From Terriglobia bacterium (GTDB taxonomy: Bacteria > Acidobacteriota > Terriglobia > Terriglobales > Acidobacteriaceae): a stretch of 64,000 bases of DNA. The notes beneath the pieces were generated by a model. It was not told the DNA's origin and searched no databases. It was given only the letters and a program-made list of their open reading frames with translations. Both the position numbers and the translations under genes were made by a program. Positions 26,379-34,548 of this stretch are shown here, in pieces (position 1 is the stretch's first letter; every line of letters starts with the position of its first letter). The stretch covers positions 20,506-84,505 of the forward strand of contig JAJPHW010000100.1 of assembly GCA_021325035.1 (NCBI GenBank), given 5' to 3'.

Positions 26379-27359
26379 ATGCCTATCGCGCAGCGCTTAC
26401 AGTACTATCGTCGTATTTTCAGCGCCTATTTATCGCCGCGCGAAAGTCAGCTTACTTTCTGGCATGATCAACCACAGGAAAATTCTCACGCTGGCCCCAA
26501 TCAGCTTGGCGAATATTACATGCTGTTTGCCGAAAAGGCTGACTATTCCGGTGTGCATGATTCCGTGGGAATTCCAATGCTTGATTATCACGGGCAAATT
26601 GGTGCGCAATACAACCCCATTGCCATTGCGCAATGGGGATTAGGAAATCATGATCTATTCCGGCGTACGGCAGAATTAAAACGCCGAGAGCAATTTATCA
26701 AGGCGGCAGATTGGCTCAGAATGCGGTTGGAGAAAAATTCATTTGGAATCTCGGTTTGGAACCATAATTTCGATTGGGAGTACCGCACAACCCTGAAGGC
26801 GCCTTGGTTTTCCGCGCTGGCCCAGGGGCAGGGAATATCCTTGCTGGTACGCGCGTTCGCGGAAACGCAACAAGCCGTCTATATGGAAGCTGCGCACCTT
26901 GCGATGGAAAGTTTCTGGTCTTCCGTCCGCGAAGGCGGGGTTACGTTTATTGACGAACTCAATAACTACTGGTTCGAAGAATACGTCGTATTTCCACCGA
27001 CCCATATTTTGAATGGCTTCATTTGGGCAGCATGGGGAGTCTATGACTATTTCGTTGCGACGCAAGATAAGCGGGCGCATGGCCTGTTTCAGAAGGCAGT
27101 AGTTACCCTGAAATCCAATCTTCAAAACTACGACTTAGGTTTTTGGTCGCTCTATGAACAATCGGGAACTCGCTTACCGATGATAGCCAGCGCTTTCTAT
27201 CATCGTTTGCACATTGTTCAACTGCGAGTGATGCATCGCTTAACGCAAGACAAGATATTTTTGGAGTATGCGGACCGTTGGGATACTTACACGCGCAGCC
27301 CCGCGAGGCGAATAAGGGCGCTGGCTTACAAAGCGGCGTTCAAGCTTCTCTACTACTAA
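26379..27359 (+). CDS. D-glucuronyl C5-epimerase family protein
   Basis: The 326-residue protein corresponds to the C-terminal catalytic domain of D-glucuronyl C5-epimerases. Recognisable blocks are YHGQIGAQYNPIAIAQWGLG (70-89), APWFSALAQGQGISLLVRAF (141-160), FPPTHILNGFIWAAWGVYD (205-223) and GFWSLYE followed by FYHRLHIVQL (254-282). The family inverts C5 of glucuronic acid to iduronic acid at polymer level, as in heparan sulfate biosynthesis; bacterial members with such activity have been described. It lacks the eukaryotic membrane anchor. It sits 4 bases before a GT4 gene, so it presumably modifies this locus's polysaccharide. Confidence 0.85.
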   Translation: MPIAQRLQYYRRIFSAYLSPRESQLTFWHDQPQENSHAGPNQLGEYYMLFAEKADYSGVHDSVGIPMLDYHGQIGAQYNPIAIAQWGLGNHDLFRRTAELKRREQFIKAADWLRMRLEKNSFGISVWNHNFDWEYRTTLKAPWFSALAQGQGISLLVRAFAETQQAVYMEAAHLAMESFWSSVREGGVTFIDELNNYWFEEYVVFPPTHILNGFIWAAWGVYDYFVATQDKRAHGLFQKAVVTLKSNLQNYDLGFWSLYEQSGTRLPMIASAFYHRLHIVQLRVMHRLTQDKIFLEYADRWDTYTRSPARRIRALAYKAAFKLLYY

Positions 27360-27363
27360 ATTT

Positions 27364-28614
27364 GTGAAAATTCTCTACGTCTCACAGTATTTTCCGCCAG
27401 AGATGGGTGCTCCTGCAGCGCGCGTGGCTGAGTTGTCGAGCCACTGGGCGTCCGCTGGTCATGAGGTTACGGTGCTGACCGGATTTCCCAATCATCCCAC
27501 GGGAGTCTTGGCCCAAGAATATCGCGGAAAATTGCATCATCTGATTCTCCACGAAGAGTTTCACGGAGTTAAGGTAGTTCGGACATGGCTCCTGCCATTC
27601 CCCAACCGGAAGTCAATCGAACGCATTTTGAACTACAGTTCTTTCTGTTTTTCATCGGCGCTGACTGGCAGCTTTCTTCCTCGCCCCGATGTCGTCATTG
27701 CCACATCGCCTCAACTGCTAGCGGGGCTATCGGGCTGGTGGCTTTCTCGAAAGCATAGTATCCCTTTCATTTTTGAGGTGCGGGACTTATGGCCGGAGTC
27801 GCTGGTTGCTGTCGGAGTTGGCAATGAAAATTCATTGCTCCATCGTTTGTTGTCAAAGCTTGCGGGATTCTTGTATCAAAAAAGCCATCGCATTGTTGTG
27901 GTTACGCCGGCATTCAAAACCCATTTGATGCAAAAGTGGGGCGTGCCTGAAGAAAAAATCACTATTGTAGAAAATGGGGTCGAAACCGATCTGTTTCAAC
28001 CAAGAGCAAATGATGATTTAACTGCGGAATTACGCCGGTCATGGAACGCAAAGGATAAGTTTGTGGTTTGCTATATCGGTACGATGGGCATGGCGCATGG
28101 GCTGGAAACGTTGCTTGATGTTGCATCACAACTGCAAAGTTCACGTCCAGATATCTTGTTTGTGCTTGTCGGTGAGGGCGCTGAGAAAGAACGCATCTTA
28201 ACGATGGCCCGCGGACGCAACCTAGGGAATGTACGTTTCATTGATCAACAGCCGCGAGAAATCATTCCTGCGTATATCAACGCGACCGATGTTTGCCTGG
28301 TACTACTTAAAAAGACAGATGTTTTCAAAACCGTTATACCCACCAAAATGCTCGAGTACATGGCTTGTGGGCGTCCAGTAATTCTGGGTGTTGACGGTCA
28401 AGCTCGCACCATTCTTGAAGAAGCTCAGGCAGGTATTTTCGTTGAGCCGGAAAATGTAGATGCGCTGCGCCATGCAATTCTGAAACTGGCGGCGAGTGTG
28501 CCATTGCGCGCTGAACTCAGTCAAAATGGCCGCGACTACATCGTAAAAAATGCTTCGCGGGAAAGCACAGCCAGGACCTATATAGGAGCTTTGGAAACTA
28601 TTGCACCGCGATGA
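27364..28614 (+). CDS. GT4-family glycosyltransferase (WbuB/WcaI-like)
   Basis: The 416-residue protein has the WbuB-like start ILYVSQYFPPEMGAPAARVA and VTVLTGFPNHPTG. It also has FIFEVRDLWPESLVAVG, VVCYIGTMGMAHGLETLLD and VIPTKMLEYMACGRPVILG. Related enzymes transfer fucosamine or other deoxyaminosugars to lipid-linked acceptors. The start is a GTG at 27364 just after the epimerase stop. The last 17 bases overlap the 3' end of the convergent Wza-type gene, marking the end of the sense-strand glycan run. Confidence 0.86.
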   Translation: MKILYVSQYFPPEMGAPAARVAELSSHWASAGHEVTVLTGFPNHPTGVLAQEYRGKLHHLILHEEFHGVKVVRTWLLPFPNRKSIERILNYSSFCFSSALTGSFLPRPDVVIATSPQLLAGLSGWWLSRKHSIPFIFEVRDLWPESLVAVGVGNENSLLHRLLSKLAGFLYQKSHRIVVVTPAFKTHLMQKWGVPEEKITIVENGVETDLFQPRANDDLTAELRRSWNAKDKFVVCYIGTMGMAHGLETLLDVASQLQSSRPDILFVLVGEGAEKERILTMARGRNLGNVRFIDQQPREIIPAYINATDVCLVLLKKTDVFKTVIPTKMLEYMACGRPVILGVDGQARTILEEAQAGIFVEPENVDALRHAILKLAASVPLRAELSQNGRDYIVKNASRESTARTYIGALETIAPR

Positions 28615-29575
28615 TACTGACGGCAGTGGCAGCTTGCATGGCTGCTTCCATGCTACGTCCGGCAATGGCTTTGGCGGTGCTGGTGGGAACAAACAAAATG
28701 TCGTCCGCTTGCATGGGAATATCAGGCGCTTTTGCGGAAAGAATTTTCTGGAGCTTAACGCTCGTCTCGGTCAAGCCGTCTGGCCCCTTGCGGATCAGTT
28801 TGGCCCCGCCCAGTTTTGCTGTGTGAGTCGTTCCACCGGCCAGGGCGATCGCCTGAAGCACAGTCAAGTGTCCGCTTTCCATTAAGAAGCCACTCGGACG
28901 TCCAACATCGCCGACCACGTAAACGATATCTGCTTTGCGGATGACAATCGTGTCTCCGGGAGCGATCGTGATGTTGCTCTCCGGTTTATCTTCCAGGTTG
29001 CGGGCAAGTTCTACGACTTGTGGCTTGTCAGGTTGGTCGCGATGGGTGATGCTCGCGCTGCGTCCAGCTTTATCGGTTAATCCGCCAGAGGCGGAAATCA
29101 GATCAAACAAATGCGCTGAACCCGATACTGGGTAAATCCCTGGCCTGTTTACCTGACCGAGGACGCTGGCACCCTGCGCCCCTTGTTGCGTTACCAGAAC
29201 AGAAACGTGAGGGTTGTTGACAAAACCTCCCTCTGACAGCCTTTTTTCGATGAGAGTTTGCGCTTGGTCGGGTGTAAGTCCTCCGACCATCACGTAACCA
29301 ATCAGAGGCAAATATAGATCGCCGCTCGCGTTGATGCGGGTTTTGGTGGTCAGTTCAGGAACGTTGTAGACGCTGACTTCCACCATATCGTCGGGGCCGA
29401 GCTTATCAACATTCTGGACTATCGAGGACGGCGTTGCAGTCAAACCCGTGTTTGAGGGAAGTGATGTTTGCGCAGAGCCTCGCCAAGAGGTTGTCACAAC
29501 GATAGCGATCAAAATGTATAAGCGCCGGTTAAACCACCGGCTCAACTCGACCGGCCTGATGAAACTTGGTGACAT
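28598..29575 (-). CDS. Wza-type polysaccharide export protein (outer membrane)
   Basis: The 325-residue protein has a hydrophobic N-terminal signal (RRLYILIAIVVTTSW...SAQ). It then has the Poly_export domain (LGPDDMVEVSVYNVPELTT, YLPLIGYVMVGGLTPDQA, PHVSVLVTQQ) and two SLBB-type blocks (VLGQVNRPGIYPV; VYVVGDVGRPSGFLM). An amphipathic helix near the C-terminus (residues 305-325) could insert in the outer membrane as in Wza. No lipobox cysteine follows the signal, unlike E. coli Wza. It probably forms the export pore for the polysaccharide made upstream; it is divergent from the wecA-like initiator. Confidence 0.88.
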   Translation of the reverse strand: MSPSFIRPVELSRWFNRRLYILIAIVVTTSWRGSAQTSLPSNTGLTATPSSIVQNVDKLGPDDMVEVSVYNVPELTTKTRINASGDLYLPLIGYVMVGGLTPDQAQTLIEKRLSEGGFVNNPHVSVLVTQQGAQGASVLGQVNRPGIYPVSGSAHLFDLISASGGLTDKAGRSASITHRDQPDKPQVVELARNLEDKPESNITIAPGDTIVIRKADIVYVVGDVGRPSGFLMESGHLTVLQAIALAGGTTHTAKLGGAKLIRKGPDGLTETSVKLQKILSAKAPDIPMQADDILFVPTSTAKAIAGRSMEAAMQAATAVSIIAVQ

Positions 29576-29721
29576 GGTTAGGAAAATTTGAGTCTAGCAC
29601 ACGGAAAGCGCCAGCAATCGCGGAGATGATCCCGAGTAACTATCGTAACTATGGGAATCAAAATAGGAATTGTGCAGATTTTTCCCAAAAAGGTATTCTG
29701 CTAGAGGAAGAACGCTTGAAC

Positions 29722-29739
29722 CTCACGCAATAGCGTGAG
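29722..29739 (+). repeat. perfect inverted repeat upstream of wecA-like gene
   Basis: CTCACGC and GCGTGAG are perfect 7-base arms around an AATA loop. The structure lies 8 bases before the GGAGG at 29748-29752 used by the wecA-like gene, in the 185-bp divergent gap shared with the export gene. It could be an operator or a leader hairpin; nothing identifies a binding protein. Confidence 0.45.
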
Positions 29740-29760
29740 CACACTGTGGAGGGGGGCGGG

Positions 29761-31335
29761 TTGACGGCATTTTTCCTGGGGATCTTCGGGGCTTCACTTT
29801 TATCCTCCTTCATTCTCACTAAATTTGTAAGAGATTCTGCTATGGCGCGCGGGTGGGTTGCGGCGCCCGGCAGCAGTCGCCACTTGCACAATAAGCCCCT
29901 GCCTCGCCTTGGTGGTGTCGCGATTTACCTGGCATTTTGCGGCAGCGTTCTAACGTCATTTCTCGCAGCGTGGCTACACCCCGAGTGGCAGGTTGGATTT
30001 CCCGCTAAAGCCGGACTCACCATTTTGGCCCCCGCAACACTGATCTTTCTTCTGGGCGTTTACGACGACATTCGTTCGTTGGGCCCGTGGGTCAAGTTTG
30101 CGGTGCAGGCTGCAGCTGCGACGATGCTTTTCGCCAGCGGATTAAGAATCCTCGACCTCAGGGTGCTCTTTGGAGGGCATCATTTTTCCTCCTTCGTAAG
30201 CTTGCCACTTACCATTCTTTGGGTCATCGGCGTTACAAACGCATTCAACTTGATAGATGGACTGGATGGCCTGGCGGCTGGATCTGCTTTGTTTTCGACT
30301 CTTGTCGTCTTCGTGGTTGCGCTATTGGGCCATTCCATGCTGGTTGCATTGATGACCCTGGCCTTGGCCGGCGCCATTCTTGGTTTTCTTCGTTTCAACT
30401 TTAACCCTGCAACAATTTTTCTAGGTGATTGCGGCAGTTTATTTATTGGATTTATTCTCAGCGCCCTTGCTCTGCAAGGCGCAGAGAAGGCGCCGACGAC
30501 TGTCGCGATTGCCATTCCAGTGGTTTCGTTTGGGCTTCCAATACTTGAAACGGCACTTTCTATTGCGAGGCGCTTCATCAGTGGACGTCCGGTGTTTACG
30601 GCCGACCGCGAGCACATTCACCACAAATTGTTGCAATTGGGACTTTCGCATCGCCAGGTCGTCATCGTACTTTACGGGGCTTCGGGCATATTTGCTTTAT
30701 TAAGCCTATTTTTACTGTGGCCGGCAGGTAGTACATTGGGGCTGGTTCTGGCTGTCTTGGGCAGCGGAATCTGGCTCGGTGTTCAACATTTGGGCTATCT
30801 GGAATTCGGAGAACTTCGGCGCGTTGCCCAACGGACGATTGAGCAGCGTCAAATCGTTATTAACAACCTGGCCATTCGCCGGGCTGTTGAAGAATTAAAG
30901 GTCGCGCAAGACAGCGATCAGTTGTTTTCAATTCTTATTGCTGCGTTTGGCGGGAATGATTTCGACGCTTTCGATTTGAATCTGCAAATCCCTTTGCCGA
31001 TCTTCTCTCCGTCAGACGCATTGCAGGTTTTGCAGAGCGACGATCACCAGCCTTACGTGCGTTGGTCAAAATCAGGCATGAAGTTCCATCAATTGGTGAC
31101 TTCCTGGAGTTTATGTCTGGATTTAGTCAGCATTAATGACCGTCGAATCGGGACGATGACTGTCCATCGTCTCTATAGCGAACGCGATCTTCAACTGGAT
31201 ATCAACCTGCTGATTTCCGTTTTTCCGTTAGCGTTAGCCGATGCATTACAAAAAATTTCTGTTAATCAAACCGAAGTCGTTCCTCGCCTGCACGCAATTC
31301 CCGCCGTTCTTGGCGCTAGCGCTGGCGCCGATTAA
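29761..31335 (+). CDS. WecA/MraY-type phosphoglycosyl-1-phosphate transferase with C-terminal extension
   Basis: The roughly 524-residue protein starts with about 320 residues of polytopic membrane domain carrying all WecA/TagO motifs. These are LGVYDDIRSLGPWVKF (Asp pair), NAFNLIDGLDGLAAGSA, FLGDCGSLFIGF and DREHIHHKLLQLG. It should transfer a HexNAc-1-phosphate or similar to undecaprenyl phosphate, initiating glycan assembly. The TTG at 29761 is preferred because GGAGG at 29748-29752 precedes it; GTG 29746 would overlap that site. About 200 soluble residues follow the membrane part and are absent from WecA; they look like a coiled segment plus a GAF-like domain. Confidence 0.86.
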   Translation: MTAFFLGIFGASLLSSFILTKFVRDSAMARGWVAAPGSSRHLHNKPLPRLGGVAIYLAFCGSVLTSFLAAWLHPEWQVGFPAKAGLTILAPATLIFLLGVYDDIRSLGPWVKFAVQAAAATMLFASGLRILDLRVLFGGHHFSSFVSLPLTILWVIGVTNAFNLIDGLDGLAAGSALFSTLVVFVVALLGHSMLVALMTLALAGAILGFLRFNFNPATIFLGDCGSLFIGFILSALALQGAEKAPTTVAIAIPVVSFGLPILETALSIARRFISGRPVFTADREHIHHKLLQLGLSHRQVVIVLYGASGIFALLSLFLLWPAGSTLGLVLAVLGSGIWLGVQHLGYLEFGELRRVAQRTIEQRQIVINNLAIRRAVEELKVAQDSDQLFSILIAAFGGNDFDAFDLNLQIPLPIFSPSDALQVLQSDDHQPYVRWSKSGMKFHQLVTSWSLCLDLVSINDRRIGTMTVHRLYSERDLQLDINLLISVFPLALADALQKISVNQTEVVPRLHAIPAVLGASAGAD

Positions 31336-31388
31336 TTCCTTCTCTTTATCCACAGCCAGAACCAACTGCGCTACTTTCTGATCAGTCT

Positions 31389-31409
31389 GCGTCCATTTAG
31401 CTTGGACGC
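31389..31409 (+). repeat. inverted repeat before GAF-protein gene
   Basis: GCGTCCA and TGGACGC form perfect 7-base arms around TTTAGCT. It lies 53 bases after the wecA-like stop and about 20 bases before the GGAGGAAG ribosome site of the next gene. There is no following T-run, so it is not a standard intrinsic terminator; an operator or leader hairpin is possible. Confidence 0.35.
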
Positions 31410-31445
31410 TCATGTTTGCGTAAGCGTACGGAGGAAGTCAGAACG

Positions 31446-32267
31446 ATGGAGTCGTTGACCGGGCAAGACATTCATTTTGTCTCATTGCAAACAGCTGTAT
31501 TCTGCGTTTCCTGCGAAATTATCAGCAAGAACAATACACCGTACTGTATGGCTTGTGGCAGCCAGGCGGTTTTGAGCTTATCGCGTGTTCTTGGCGGATC
31601 TTTGCGTGGACAGCAGACTGCGCACGTCATCGAAGATGCGGAGCTTGATCGTTTAGTCCGCGATCTATTGCGTACGGTACCAGCTATTGCCGAGAATCAC
31701 GTGCCGGCTTCTTTTGCCAATCTTGCGCCGTCGCGCCATCATGCCCGCTCTTTGGGGCCGCAACTCGTGCGGCAGAAGGGGAATGTCATTCCGGATTCTG
31801 AAATCAGGCCTGCCGAGCTCGACCTGGAACCTGCAATTAGTGTAATTGCGGAGCGGGCACAAGCGCTGACTGGCGCCACGGGAGCCGCTATTGCGTTACG
31901 TCATGGCGATGAAATTATTTGCCGGGCTCGCACAGGGCGCACTGCGCCGGATTTGGGCGTAAGGCTGCAAACCGATACGGGAATTTCAGCAGATTGTGTT
32001 CGCACCGGGGAAGTGATGCTCTGTCACGATGCAGAGAGAAATCCGTTAGTGGATTTGGCCAGCTGCCGTCGTCTTGGCGTCCGCTCAATTCTGGTGGCTC
32101 CCTTGCGGCACTTCCGGCGCACGCTAGGAGTTTTTGAGGTGCTCTCCGGCGCGCCGCACGCATTTGACCAACACGATATTGCGACCATGCAATTGCTCTC
32201 GAGCATGATGGTCGCTGCCATGGCTCGTCTTTCGAACATACGTCCGGCGGAACGTAAAAGCGCGTGA
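31446..32267 (+). CDS. zinc-ribbon plus GAF-domain protein
   Basis: The 273-residue protein has an N-terminal pair CVSC...CMAC (about residues 20-40), a probable treble-clef or zinc-ribbon. A linker follows, then a GAF domain from about residue 125 (ISVIAERAQALTGATGAAIAL, DTGISADCVRTGEVMLC, SILVAPLRHFRRTLGVFEVL). GAF domains bind small ligands or redox cofactors; no output domain is attached. ATG 31446 is chosen because GGAGGAAG lies about 9 bases upstream. It is convergent with a two-component system and could modulate it or the adjacent GAF-tailed transferase; both are inference. Confidence 0.75.
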   Translation: MESLTGQDIHFVSLQTAVFCVSCEIISKNNTPYCMACGSQAVLSLSRVLGGSLRGQQTAHVIEDAELDRLVRDLLRTVPAIAENHVPASFANLAPSRHHARSLGPQLVRQKGNVIPDSEIRPAELDLEPAISVIAERAQALTGATGAAIALRHGDEIICRARTGRTAPDLGVRLQTDTGISADCVRTGEVMLCHDAERNPLVDLASCRRLGVRSILVAPLRHFRRTLGVFEVLSGAPHAFDQHDIATMQLLSSMMVAAMARLSNIRPAERKSA

Positions 32268-32282
32268 GCTTACGGTAAGAAG

Positions 32283-33740
32283 CTAAGTTTGCACGGCAAG
32301 CGTCCTTGGGGTGCCTTGCAATTCTGGGCTTACGGGCAGCAAAACTGACATTTTCGTTCCTTTCCCTACTGTGCTTTCAGCAGAAATTGTGCCCCCGTAG
32401 GCTTCCGTCATAGCTTTCACAATAGCCAGACCTAATCCGAAGCCACCTGTGGCGCGGGTGCGAGAAGGGTCGCCACGATAGAAACGTTCAAATATGTGCG
32501 GCAAGTCTTCAGGCGGAATCCCGGCTCCTTGATCGGAAAAAGCGATTTGCACTTGATTCGCCGCTGGTTGGGATATGGCAATCTCCACCGAGCTGCCTTC
32601 TGCCCCGTAGCGCACAGCGTTCTCCAGCAAATTTGTCCAGATGAGTTGCAGGTCATCGGGATCGGCCCGCAGATGTACCTGCGCGTTGTTGGTCAAGTGC
32701 ATTTTTATCTGGCGGGTTTGAGCGAGCGGCTGAAGGCGCTCAATCGCCGCGTCGCACGTTGTGGCCAGCTCGATGACCGGCAGGTCGCGCCGCAACGCGC
32801 CATGCGCCCATTGCTCCGCGCGCGCTAAACGCAACATCCATTCCAACAATTTCTCCAAACGCTTCATATCATCGAGCGATTCCTCGATGCCCATGCGGTA
32901 TTCTTCGGAACTCCGCGGACGATGGAGCAAGGATTGCAGCGTGGATTTCAATACGGCGACTGGAGTTTTCAACTCATGCGTGGCATTGCCCAGAAACTCA
33001 CGTTGCTGTTTGAATGAGCGCTCCAACCTCGCCAGCATCTCTGTCATGGATTCTGTTAATGGGCGCAACTCGGCAATCTGACGAGATGTATCGGGAAGGT
33101 TCATCTTCCAATTGTTGGCAGAAACTTGGCCTGCTTCGCTTGCAAGTTGTTGCAAAGGCAATAGACCTCGCTGGATACCCCACAACGCAAGCGCCGTCGT
33201 CAAGCACATCAAAACCAGGCTCGCGAAGGCGATAAAAATTCCGGCATCCAGCACCTGTTTGTGAACACGATGTAGGGGCGCCGCATACACGACGGTCAAC
33301 CATTGCGGCTGGAATGATGCGCCTTCCTCGCGATCGAGGATAGGGACCTCTGAAATTCGCAGGCCATGATAGCGAATACCAGCCCATTTCAAGTCAAAAT
33401 GATGCCGCGCCGTGGTATCAACTTGCAGTCCAACCGGCCAGTTGGGAGATTTGACGAGCAATCCAGATTTTTCAGTCCAAACTGCGTATATATCAGGATG
33501 GTCCGGATCAAGGGATGGAGGAACCAGCGAATCATCAAAATAAACATGCCCGCCACTTTCATCGCTGTAACGGACCAATGCAGCGATGCTGGTGGCGCGG
33601 CCCTGAAGGCTGGTATCAAGCGCAGCGATCAAACGCTTGTGGGTATAGAAAACCCCAGTGGATAAGAGCCCAACAGCGAGCAGAGCTTGCGAGAGAACGA
33701 AGATTACGATAAGGCGCCGTTTGATGGAAGGTTGAGGCAT
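32283..33740 (-). CDS. membrane sensor histidine kinase (HAMP, HisKA, HATPase)
   Basis: The 485-residue protein has an N-terminal transmembrane helix (LIVIFVLSQALLAVGLL), a periplasmic sensor of about 130 residues and a second helix (IFIAFASLVLMCLTTALAL). A HAMP linker follows, then an H-box (FLGNATHELKTPVAVLK), an N-box (IWTNLLENAVRYGAEG) and G-boxes (FSDQGAGIPPEDLPHIFERF, GGFGLGLAIVKAM). It is an EnvZ/QseC-like kinase of unknown signal. The ATG at 33740 begins 10 bases after the regulator's stop, so the two form an operon; an earlier in-frame start would overlap the regulator gene. Confidence 0.9.
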   Translation of the reverse strand: MPQPSIKRRLIVIFVLSQALLAVGLLSTGVFYTHKRLIAALDTSLQGRATSIAALVRYSDESGGHVYFDDSLVPPSLDPDHPDIYAVWTEKSGLLVKSPNWPVGLQVDTTARHHFDLKWAGIRYHGLRISEVPILDREEGASFQPQWLTVVYAAPLHRVHKQVLDAGIFIAFASLVLMCLTTALALWGIQRGLLPLQQLASEAGQVSANNWKMNLPDTSRQIAELRPLTESMTEMLARLERSFKQQREFLGNATHELKTPVAVLKSTLQSLLHRPRSSEEYRMGIEESLDDMKRLEKLLEWMLRLARAEQWAHGALRRDLPVIELATTCDAAIERLQPLAQTRQIKMHLTNNAQVHLRADPDDLQLIWTNLLENAVRYGAEGSSVEIAISQPAANQVQIAFSDQGAGIPPEDLPHIFERFYRGDPSRTRATGGFGLGLAIVKAMTEAYGGTISAESTVGKGTKMSVLLPVSPELQGTPRTLAVQT

Positions 33741-33750
33741 GCAGTTGTTC

Positions 33751-34422
33751 TTAATCGTGCAAGATATACCCTTGGCCACGGCTGGTGTGAATCAACTGCT
33801 TGGAAGAGCCTTCGTTTAACTTCCGGCGCAGACCGGATATATAAACTTCAATCACATTGCTGAATTTTTCCCAGTTGTAATCGTAAAGATGTTCAAGCAA
33901 TTCCGTTTTTGACACGACGGCGCGCGGGCGATGAGCCAGGTATTCAAGTACGCGGTATTCCATTGCAGTCAGCGTAATTGCGCGATCTCCGCGTTTCACG
34001 GTGCGATTGACCGTATTTAATTCGAGATCCGCGATGGTTAGCACTGGGGATGGCTGCCCTTTGCCGCGCCGTATGAGTGCTTTCGTGCGGGCCAACAATT
34101 CGCCCAAATCAAACGGCTTGGTTACGTAGTCGTCCGCACCGGCGTTAAGGAGCGCGACCACAGACTCTTTATCATCCCGGGCGGTGACTACCAGCACAGG
34201 GGTTTGCTTGCCCAGCGCACGGATCTTCTTCAAGACCTGCATGCCATCCATTTGCGGAAGCATAAGATCCAGGAGCACGACATCATAAGGTTCATCCTCC
34301 GCTAAGAAGCAACCTTCCTGACCATCGGGAGCAATATCTACCGCGTATCCGGCGCTTTCTCGCAGGCTACGGGCAATATTTTCTGCCAGCCTAGGCTCGT
34401 CTTCAATGATCAGAACACGCAT
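33751..34422 (-). CDS. OmpR/PhoB-family response regulator
   Basis: The 223-residue protein has a receiver domain with the acidic pair in VLIIEDEPRLAEN, phospho-acceptor Asp in VVLLDLMLPQMDG, conserved Thr in VLVVTARDD and Lys in DDYVTKPFDLGEL. The winged-helix DNA-binding domain follows (ITLTAMEYRVLEYLAHRP, VIEVYISGLRRKLN, IHTSRGQGYIL). It is transcribed with the downstream kinase gene. The target genes are unknown; the nearby export and initiation genes are candidates. Confidence 0.93.
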   Translation of the reverse strand: MRVLIIEDEPRLAENIARSLRESAGYAVDIAPDGQEGCFLAEDEPYDVVLLDLMLPQMDGMQVLKKIRALGKQTPVLVVTARDDKESVVALLNAGADDYVTKPFDLGELLARTKALIRRGKGQPSPVLTIADLELNTVNRTVKRGDRAITLTAMEYRVLEYLAHRPRAVVSKTELLEHLYDYNWEKFSNVIEVYISGLRRKLNEGSSKQLIHTSRGQGYILHD

Positions 34423-34548
34423 CAGAATATCCCACGCACCTGCCTAATCATATCTTGAAGGCAAATACTCCCATCAGCTTAGCAATTTGTATATGAGGGT
34501 ACGCTTAACGCTTGATTGCCCAATCCTGGCGGATATTGGGAGACAAAG

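Noticed and set aside
34519-34540. CCCAAT/ATTGGG hairpin downstream of ccmE
   Set aside because: Only six base pairs and no T-run on the minus strand; too weak to call a terminator.
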